From positions 1-64,000 of the forward strand of contig JAIRXQ010000059.1 in the NCBI GenBank assembly GCA_031268195.1: a stretch of 64,000 nucleotides of DNA, written 5' to 3'. A program made the translations under genes and the position numbers. The notes beneath the pieces were generated by a model that saw only the letters and a program-made list of their open reading frames with translations, searched no databases and was not told the DNA's origin. Source of the DNA: Azoarcus sp. Its GTDB lineage: Bacteria > Pseudomonadota > Gammaproteobacteria > Burkholderiales > Rhodocyclaceae. Position 1 is the first letter of the stretch, and each line of letters starts with the position of its first letter. Of the stretch, positions 57,399 through 64,000 are shown piece by piece.

Positions 57399-57985
57399 TG
57401 TCCTGTTTCCTCGCGAACGAGTTTTGCCAGCCGCAGCACTTGCGGATTGATTTTCAGCGGGCTGCGACGGGGCGAAATGGAGGCCAGATTGACCGCGAAC
57501 CTGCCCGCATCATCCGCGCCCGCCTGCCCGCCAAACAGCAGGCAGAACATTCCCCCCGCGCTACAAAACGATTCGCCTTCGCCAATGGTCAGGATGGGCG
57601 TGCCCGCGAACGTTTGCAAAGCCCGCCCCGCCTCCGCGATGGGCATGGGCGGAAAATAAACGACATCGCACATACGGGTCGCATCGGGCGGCGTGGTGCG
57701 GACGACGATCTTGCGGCCGAGACGGACTTCCCGGTAAGTCTGGCCGATCAGGGTCGCGTGGCGGTTGCCTTCGGGCACGCAGACCCGCAACGGCCCTTGC
57801 TCGCTTGGCCAGCGCGTATAGCTGACGATGCCCCAGACGACGGTGACGATTTTCACTTCCCGGTCCGTCAGGTAGCCCTCCTGCGCCGCCCACGCGAGAT
57901 CCCCGCCCACGCTCAGGGCGAGCAACACCGAGCCGCACAACAGGCGGCGGGGCAATTTTCGCAGGAGGTTCAGGCGTCTTGACAT
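57395..57985 (-). CDS. yfiR: YfiR family periplasmic regulator
   Basis: REVKIVTVVWGIVSYTRWPSEQGPLRVCV, TPILTIGEGESFCSAGGMFCLL; 4-bp overlap with yfiN. Confidence 0.85.
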   Translation of the reverse strand: MSRRLNLLRKLPRRLLCGSVLLALSVGGDLAWAAQEGYLTDREVKIVTVVWGIVSYTRWPSEQGPLRVCVPEGNRHATLIGQTYREVRLGRKIVVRTTPPDATRMCDVVYFPPMPIAEAGRALQTFAGTPILTIGEGESFCSAGGMFCLLFGGQAGADDAGRFAVNLASISPRRSPLKINPQVLRLAKLVREETGQ

Positions 57986-58230
57986 GTAGTACGCAAATGA
58001 CGGAATGACGACATTGTGGGCGCGCCATCATAACTTATTCGTCCCGGATCAGCGGGCGGATCGACAGTGTTCGGCGCCGATGGTGTTCGGCGGCGACGGC
58101 GTTTGACGACGATAGTTCGAGCAAAGGCGCATCGATTCTACCCGATGCGCCCGATGCTAGAATGAGAAGGACTCACGTTAATTCGCATCTGTTCCCTGTG
58201 TGTAACCCGACCATTCGAAGAGGAACCAGC

Positions 58231-58803
58231 ATGTCATCGCTTCGCCCCCCCTTGTTTTTTGCGCTCGCCACACTGACTGTTTTGCTGGCTGGCTGTGATC
58301 CGGCCGCCACCGATCCCAAGGTTTCCGCCGCCCTGACCGCCCCGGTTGCCCGCATCGATCTCGGTGGCTTGCCCACGGTGGAGCCCGCCTCTCCCGCCGC
58401 GCCGGAATCCCCTGCGGCCCCGGAGACGCCCACGGCCCCAGAGACACCCGCGACCCCGGCAACGCCCGCGACTCCGGAGACGCCTGCGACTCCAACAACG
58501 CCCACGACTCCGGCAACGCCTGAAACGCCCGCCGCCGCGCCGCCAGGGGATGCCGAGGCGCTCGCCAGGGCCAAGGGCTGCATGGCCTGCCACAAGACCG
58601 ACACGAAGCTGATCGGCCCCGCCTACAAGGATGTCGCCAAGCAATACGCCGGACAAGCCGGCGCCCTCGATACGCTCGTGCAAAAAGTGCTGGACGGCGG
58701 CAAGGGCGTCTGGGGCAGCGTGGCGATGACGCCGAACAAAGGCAAGGTTTCGCCCGACGAAGCCAAGACCCTGGTGCAGTGGGTGCTGTCGCTGTCGAAG
58801 TGA
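58231..58803 (+). CDS. Lipoprotein c-type cytochrome with Pro/Thr/Ala/Glu repeat linker
   Basis: Lipobox LLAGCDP, (ETPATP)n linker, CMACH heme motif. Confidence 0.9.
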   Translation: MSSLRPPLFFALATLTVLLAGCDPAATDPKVSAALTAPVARIDLGGLPTVEPASPAAPESPAAPETPTAPETPATPATPATPETPATPTTPTTPATPETPAAAPPGDAEALARAKGCMACHKTDTKLIGPAYKDVAKQYAGQAGALDTLVQKVLDGGKGVWGSVAMTPNKGKVSPDEAKTLVQWVLSLSK

Positions 58804-58830
58804 CCCCCCGCAGTTCACCGCAATGACCGA

Positions 58831-58853
58831 AACGCCCCGTCATGCGGGGCGTT
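58831..58853 (+). terminator. Terminator between the cytochrome gene and leuA (converging)
   Basis: ACGCCCCG TCATG CGGGGCGT followed by a T-rich run. Confidence 0.8.
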
Positions 58854-58863
58854 TTCGTTTTTG

Positions 58864-60552
58864 TCAGGCGGCCTGTCGGGCGCGCGCATCCCTCCCCAGC
58901 CGGTCGATGCCGCTCACCAGGGCGCGAATCGAGGCGGTGACGATGTTCTCGTCCAGGCCGACGCCGTAGCGCGTGCCGGCGCTGTTCGCGGTCGCGAGTT
59001 CGAGGAAAGCGCAGGCGCACGCTTCGCCGCCGTCGCGGCTGGGGGAGAGCGACTGCTCTTCGTAGCTGCGCACCTGCACGATGAAGCCCGCCTCGCGCAA
59101 AGCATGCACGGCGGCATCGATCGGGCCATTGCCGCTGCCGTTGAGCACCCGGCGCTGTCCATCGATCTCCACTGTGAGCTCAATCCCCTGTGCCTTGCCC
59201 ACCTTGTTCAAATGGTGTTCGAGGTAACGCACCGGCGCGGCGGCTTCGAGGTAGGTGCTCGAAAACAGCCGCCAGATCGCCTCGGCGCTCATCTCGCCGC
59301 CGGATTCCGTCTCGCGCTGCACTTCGCGCGAAAACTCTACCTGCAAGCGGCGCGGCATGGTCACGCCGTAGTGCATCTGCATCACCCATGTGATGCCGCC
59401 TTTGCCGGACTGCGAATTGACCCGGATCACCGAGTCGTAATCGCGCCCGATATCGGCCGGGTCGATCGTGAGATAGGGCAGCTTCCACGGCGCCTCCGGC
59501 TTTTGCACCGCGAAGCCCTTGCGGATCGCGTCCTGATGCGAGCCGGAAAAAGCAGTGAACACCAGATCGCCCGCATAGGGGTGACGCGGATGGATCGGCA
59601 TTCCCGTGCATTGCTCGAAGGTGCGCGCGATGGCGGCGATGTCGGAGAAATCCAGCCCCGGCGCGACGCCCTGCGTATAGAGGTTGAGCGCCAGCGTGAC
59701 CAGATCGACGTTGCCCGTGCGCTCACCGTTGCCGAACAGACAGCCTTCGATGCGCTCGCCCCCGGCCATCAAGCCGAGTTCGGCGGCGGCCACCCCCGTG
59801 CCCCGGTCGTTGTGCGGATGCAGCGACAACACCACCCCGTCGCGGCGCGCGAGATTGCGGTGCATCCACTCGATCTGGTCCGCGTAGTGGTTGGGCGAAG
59901 CCAGCTCCACCGTGGCAGGCAGATTCAGAATCACCTTGCGCTGTGGGCTCGCGCCCCAAATCTGCGTGACCACATCGCACACTTCGCGCGCGAACTCCGG
60001 CTCCGTGGCGGAAAACGTCTCCGGGCTGTATTCGAGCACGATTTCCGTCTCCGGCATGCGCTGCGCGCACGCCATGATGCGCGTCACGGCATGCGAGGCC
60101 AGCGCGACGATTTCGGCCTTCTCCATCCCGAACACCACCTCGCGGAAAGTGGGCGAGGTGGCGTTATAGAGATGCACGATGGCGCGACGCGCGCCCTCGA
60201 GCGCCTCCAGCGTGCGATCGATGATGTCGTCGCGTGCCTGCGTCAGCACCTCGATGGTGATATCCGGCGGAATGTGGCCGCCGTCGATCAGATGGCGCAC
60301 GAAATCGAATTCGGTCTGCGAAGCAGCGGGAAAGCCCACCTCGATTTCCTTGAATCCGATGGCGCACAATGCCTGGAACATGCGCATCTTGCGTTCCACA
60401 TCCATCGGCTCGAACAACGCCTGATTGCCGTCGCGCAAGTCCGTGCTCATCCAGATCGGCGCCTGGGTGAGCTCGCGATCCGGCCATTGCCGATCCTTCA
60501 GGTGAATCGGCGGAAAGGGGCGGTATTTCGTGGCGGGGTTGGCAAGCATCAT
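58864..60552 (-). CDS. leuA: 2-isopropylmalate synthase
   Basis: STDLRDGNQALFEPMDVERK, SLHPHNDRGTGVAAAELGLMAGGERIEGCLFGNGERTGNVDLVTLALNLYTQG. Confidence 0.96.
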   Translation of the reverse strand: MMLANPATKYRPFPPIHLKDRQWPDRELTQAPIWMSTDLRDGNQALFEPMDVERKMRMFQALCAIGFKEIEVGFPAASQTEFDFVRHLIDGGHIPPDITIEVLTQARDDIIDRTLEALEGARRAIVHLYNATSPTFREVVFGMEKAEIVALASHAVTRIMACAQRMPETEIVLEYSPETFSATEPEFAREVCDVVTQIWGASPQRKVILNLPATVELASPNHYADQIEWMHRNLARRDGVVLSLHPHNDRGTGVAAAELGLMAGGERIEGCLFGNGERTGNVDLVTLALNLYTQGVAPGLDFSDIAAIARTFEQCTGMPIHPRHPYAGDLVFTAFSGSHQDAIRKGFAVQKPEAPWKLPYLTIDPADIGRDYDSVIRVNSQSGKGGITWVMQMHYGVTMPRRLQVEFSREVQRETESGGEMSAEAIWRLFSSTYLEAAAPVRYLEHHLNKVGKAQGIELTVEIDGQRRVLNGSGNGPIDAAVHALREAGFIVQVRSYEEQSLSPSRDGGEACACAFLELATANSAGTRYGVGLDENIVTASIRALVSGIDRLGRDARARQAA

Positions 60553-60988
60553 GTCGGCGTGTCGTCCTGGATGGAATGGCGAAAAAGGCGGGGAAAATCG
60601 CCTCCCCATGCCCTCTGGCATGAGAGGGGCGGGGGAGATGTCTCGCGGAGGGTGACCCCGGAGAGCGATTGCGCCGAAAGCTCGTGACCGTGCGGCTTCG
60701 TCGCCGTGCTCGTGACCCGACTGACGATGTCCGCCATCCTGCGCGGCAAAGCGGTGCAGACGATTGCAATGTTTGATTGTTTTGGCATAAAAAGGGGCAA
60801 TTTTCTCGACTTGATGTGTTTTTGCGCAATAATGAGCCAAAGATGAGTCAAAACCTGCTTGAAACATCGACCAACCAGCCTGCCACCCCCGCGACCCGAC
60901 CCCGCTGACGGGCGGCCGCGATTTCATCCATCGGGCCCATCCGCGCCGGGGCGCCCCCCGCCCAAGCGTCCGACCTTCGCATTGCGCC

Positions 60989-61453
60989 ATGTCACTTGAT
61001 CGCTACGACCGCCAAATCCTCGACGTGCTCCAGGCCGAAGGCCGCATCAGCAACCAGGATCTCGCCGACCGCGTGAGCCTTTCCCCTTCCGCCTGCCTGC
61101 GCCGCGTGCGCGTGCTGGAAGAATCGGGCCTCATCGCGGGCTACCGCGCCCTGCTCGATGCCCGCCGCCTGGGCCTCTCGCTCACCGCGCTGCTCCATAT
61201 CTCGATGGACGCCCACACGCCCGAGCGTTTCGCCCACTTCGAATCCGAAATCGCCAAGATCGACGCCGTGCTCGAATGCCTGCTCATTACCGGGCAGAGC
61301 GCCGACTATCAATTGAAGATCGCCGTAGCCGACATGGACGCCTATCAGGAACTCCTCTTGCAACACATCACCCGCATCGCGGGCGTATCGGGCGTGCATA
61401 CGAGCTTCGTGCTGCGCAGGGTGGTGGATAAGACAGCGTTGCCGGTGAGATGA
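60989..61453 (+). CDS. Lrp/AsnC family transcriptional regulator
   Basis: LDRYDRQILDVLQAEGRISNQDLADRVSLSPSACLRRVRVLEESGLI. Confidence 0.94.
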   Translation: MSLDRYDRQILDVLQAEGRISNQDLADRVSLSPSACLRRVRVLEESGLIAGYRALLDARRLGLSLTALLHISMDAHTPERFAHFESEIAKIDAVLECLLITGQSADYQLKIAVADMDAYQELLLQHITRIAGVSGVHTSFVLRRVVDKTALPVR

Positions 61454-61528
61454 AAACAGGGCCGATTCCGGCAGGCCCACGCGCACAAGCGTAGAATCCC
61501 GCCCCTTTCCTCCCCTGGCGCGTTCGAG

Positions 61529-63418
61529 ATGCTTCACCCCACCCGATTCGATGTCATCGTCGTTGGCGGCGGCCATGCCGGCACCGAGGCTGCGCTGGCG
61601 GCGGCGCGTATGGGGCGGCGCACGCTGTTGTTGACCCACAATTTCGAGACGCTGGGCGCGATGAGCTGCAATCCGTCCATCGGCGGTATCGGCAAAGGGC
61701 ATCTGGTCAAGGAAGTCGACGCGCTCGGCGGAGCGATGGCCGCCGCCGCCGACGAAGCGGGCATCCAGTTTCGCACCCTCAACGCCTCCAAAGGGCCTGC
61801 GGTGCGTGCGACGCGGGCGCAGGTCGACCGGGTGCTTTACAAGCGCGCGATCCGCGGGCGTCTGGAGCATCAGGCCGGTTTGTGGCTGTTTCAGCAAGCC
61901 GTCGACGATCTGATCGTCGACGGCGGGCGCGTCACGGGCGTCGTCACCCAGATCGGTTTGCGCTTCGCGGCAGATGCGGTGGTGCTAACGGCGGGGACAT
62001 TCCTCAACGGGCTGATCCATGTCGGAATGTCGCATTACCCGGCGGGGCGGGCGGGCGATCCGCCCGCGATCCGGCTGGGCGAGCGCCTGAAAGCGCTCGG
62101 TCTGCCGCAAGGACGGCTCAAGACCGGAACCCCGCCGCGGCTGGATGCGCGCAGCATCGATTTCTCCGGCATGACCGCGCAGCCCGGCGACGATCCGCCG
62201 CCGGTGTTCGGCTTTCTCGGGCGGCCCGAACAGCACCCGGCGCAACTGCCGTGCTGGGTGACGCAGACCAACCCGCGCACGCACGACATCATCCGCGCCA
62301 ATCTCGACCGCTCCCCGATGTACACCGGCGTCATCGAAGGCGTCGGGCCGCGCTATTGCCCCTCCATCGAGGACAAAATCCACCGCTTCGCCGGGCGCGA
62401 CAGCCATCACGTCTTCCTCGAACCGGAAGGGCTGGCGACATACGAAATCTACCCGAACGGCATTTCCACCTCGCTACCCTACGACGTCCAGCTCGAACTC
62501 GTGCATGCCATCGCGGGGCTGGAGAACGCGCATATCCTGCGCCCCGGCTACGCCATTGAATACGACTTCTTCGATCCGCGCCACCTGCGCTCCTCGCTGG
62601 AGACGCGCGAAATCGGCGGCCTGTTCTTCGCCGGGCAGATCAACGGCACGACAGGCTACGAAGAAGCGGCGGCGCAGGGCCTGCTCGCGGGGCTGAACGC
62701 CGCGCTGCGCACGCAGGGGCGTGAAGCGTGGTGCCCGCGCCGCGACGAAGCCTACCTCGGCGTCATGGTGGATGACCTCATCACGCGCGGCGTCGCGGAG
62801 CCGTACCGGATGTTTACCTCGCGGGCCGAATACCGCCTGCAACTGCGTGAGGACAACGCCGACCTGCGCCTCACCGAGCAGGGGCGCGAACTCGGCCTCA
62901 TCGACGATGCGCGCTGGGCGGCGTTCTGCGCCAAACGCGCAGCCATCGAACGCGGCGCCGCCCTGCTGAAAGCGACCTGGGCGCGGCCCGAGGCGATTGC
63001 GCCCGCCGAACAGGAACGGGTACTTGGCAAGGCGCTGGAGCGCGAAACGCGCTATTTCGACCTGCTGCGCCGCCCGAACGTAGACTGGGCGGCGCTGATG
63101 TCGCTCCCCGGCGCGCCCGAAGCCGGCATCGCTGACGCGAAAGCGATCGAACAAATCGAAGTCGCGGCCAAATATCAGGGCTACATCGACCGCCAGCAAG
63201 ACGAAATCGCCCGCCAATCGCAGGCCGCCGCCTGGCGGCTGCCGGAAGACATCGACTACGCCGGGGTGCGCGGCCTCTCGAACGAAGTGCGGCAAAAGCT
63301 CGCCGCCGCCCGCCCCGAAACCATCGCGCAAGCCAGCCGCGTGCAAGGCGTCACCCCCGCCGCGATCTCACTGCTGCTGGTCTGGCTCAAAGGCCGCGAG
63401 CATGAGGCGCGCCCATGA
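61529..63418 (+). CDS. mnmG: tRNA uridine-5-carboxymethylaminomethyl synthesis enzyme MnmG
   Basis: [56 protein letters not shown]. Confidence 0.97.
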   Translation: MLHPTRFDVIVVGGGHAGTEAALAAARMGRRTLLLTHNFETLGAMSCNPSIGGIGKGHLVKEVDALGGAMAAAADEAGIQFRTLNASKGPAVRATRAQVDRVLYKRAIRGRLEHQAGLWLFQQAVDDLIVDGGRVTGVVTQIGLRFAADAVVLTAGTFLNGLIHVGMSHYPAGRAGDPPAIRLGERLKALGLPQGRLKTGTPPRLDARSIDFSGMTAQPGDDPPPVFGFLGRPEQHPAQLPCWVTQTNPRTHDIIRANLDRSPMYTGVIEGVGPRYCPSIEDKIHRFAGRDSHHVFLEPEGLATYEIYPNGISTSLPYDVQLELVHAIAGLENAHILRPGYAIEYDFFDPRHLRSSLETREIGGLFFAGQINGTTGYEEAAAQGLLAGLNAALRTQGREAWCPRRDEAYLGVMVDDLITRGVAEPYRMFTSRAEYRLQLREDNADLRLTEQGRELGLIDDARWAAFCAKRAAIERGAALLKATWARPEAIAPAEQERVLGKALERETRYFDLLRRPNVDWAALMSLPGAPEAGIADAKAIEQIEVAAKYQGYIDRQQDEIARQSQAAAWRLPEDIDYAGVRGLSNEVRQKLAAARPETIAQASRVQGVTPAAISLLLVWLKGREHEARP

Positions 63419-64000
63419 GCGGCGCGCTCGCGGCGCACGCCGGAGCATTGACCGACGGCCTCGATGCCCTGGGGCTGACCGCGCCCGAGCTGCCCGCGCG
63501 TCTGCTGGCCTTTGGCGAATTGCTGCTCAAATGGAACCGCACCTACAACCTCACCGCCATTCGCGCCCCGCACGAACTCATCACCCATCACCTGCTCGAC
63601 TCACTGGCCGCGCTGCCCGCCCTCGCGGACGTGCACAGTCTGGCCGACGTCGGCTCCGGCGCGGGCCTGCCGGGGATTGCATTCGCGCTCGCGCGGCCCG
63701 ACTTGACAGTGCTTTCGGTCGAATCCGTGGGCAAAAAAGCGAGCTTTCAGCAACAGGCGAAGATCGAACTGAAGCTTGCCAACTTCAGCGTCCTCAACCG
63801 CCGCATCGAAACGCTGCGTCCGGCGGATTTGCCAAACGGCCGCGTGGAGGCCGTCATCTCGCGCGCCTTCTCCAGCCTGGCCGATTTCGTGCGGCTGGCG
63901 GGGCATCTGGCGCGTGACGGCGGTGCATTGATTGCGATGAAAGGCGCGCGCCCGGACGACGAAATCGCCGGGCTGCCGGATGACTGGCGGGTGACCGACC
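63415..64000 (+). CDS. rsmG: 16S rRNA (guanine(527)-N(7))-methyltransferase, truncated by the window end
   Basis: [56 protein letters not shown] overlap with mnmG. Confidence 0.94.
   Translation, partial: MSGALAAHAGALTDGLDALGLTAPELPARLLAFGELLLKWNRTYNLTAIRAPHELITHHLLDSLAALPALADVHSLADVGSGAGLPGIAFALARPDLTVLSVESVGKKASFQQQAKIELKLANFSVLNRRIETLRPADLPNGRVEAVISRAFSSLADFVRLAGHLARDGGALIAMKGARPDDEIAGLPDDWRVTD

Noticed and set aside
58861-60687. 608-aa plus-strand ORF
   Set aside because: Antisense shadow of leuA
60553-60860. Leucine leader peptide/attenuator upstream of leuA
   Set aside because: A GGGGAGGCG...CCCCGCC-TTTTT-like hairpin exists, but the upstream ORF has no run of Leu codons; evidence too weak

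Overview
GC-rich 64 kb chromosomal segment, betaproteobacterium-like by gene content (zapA/6S RNA pair, neisserial/burkholderial-type porin, long-form leuA). Most of it is housekeeping: dgt, ilvD, apaH, murB, trpS, dsbB, nrdAB, mtnA, rep, mutY, mnmE, trmA, waaA, recC, a yfiRNB-like c-di-GMP operon, leuA, mnmG and rsmG (cut by the window end). Accessory or unusual regions: (1) 1.96-5.26 kb, a toxin-antitoxin cluster with a live phd/vapC pair coupled to dgt, a truncated antidote gene, and a decayed higBA locus split by a complete IS607-type tnpA/tnpB element whose empty site can be reconstructed; (2) 15.95-20.28 kb, a 4.2 kb MerR/ADH/metallophosphoesterase/ADH cassette flanked by 117-bp direct repeats of the nrdB 3' end; (3) 24.3-24.56 kb, a cobalamin riboswitch plus paired NrdR boxes upstream of class Ia nrdAB; (4) a solitary type I-C-like CRISPR repeat that encodes the mtnA C-terminus and stop; (5) 35.4-38.7 kb, a decayed defence/ICE mini-island between mutY and mnmE holding an intact three-gene operon (TIGR04255-like, HTH, unknown), the best candidate here for an undescribed system; (6) a stand-alone SLATT-like membrane protein beside tRNA-Arg. 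All family assignments come from reading the sequence and recalling motifs; no database search was run.
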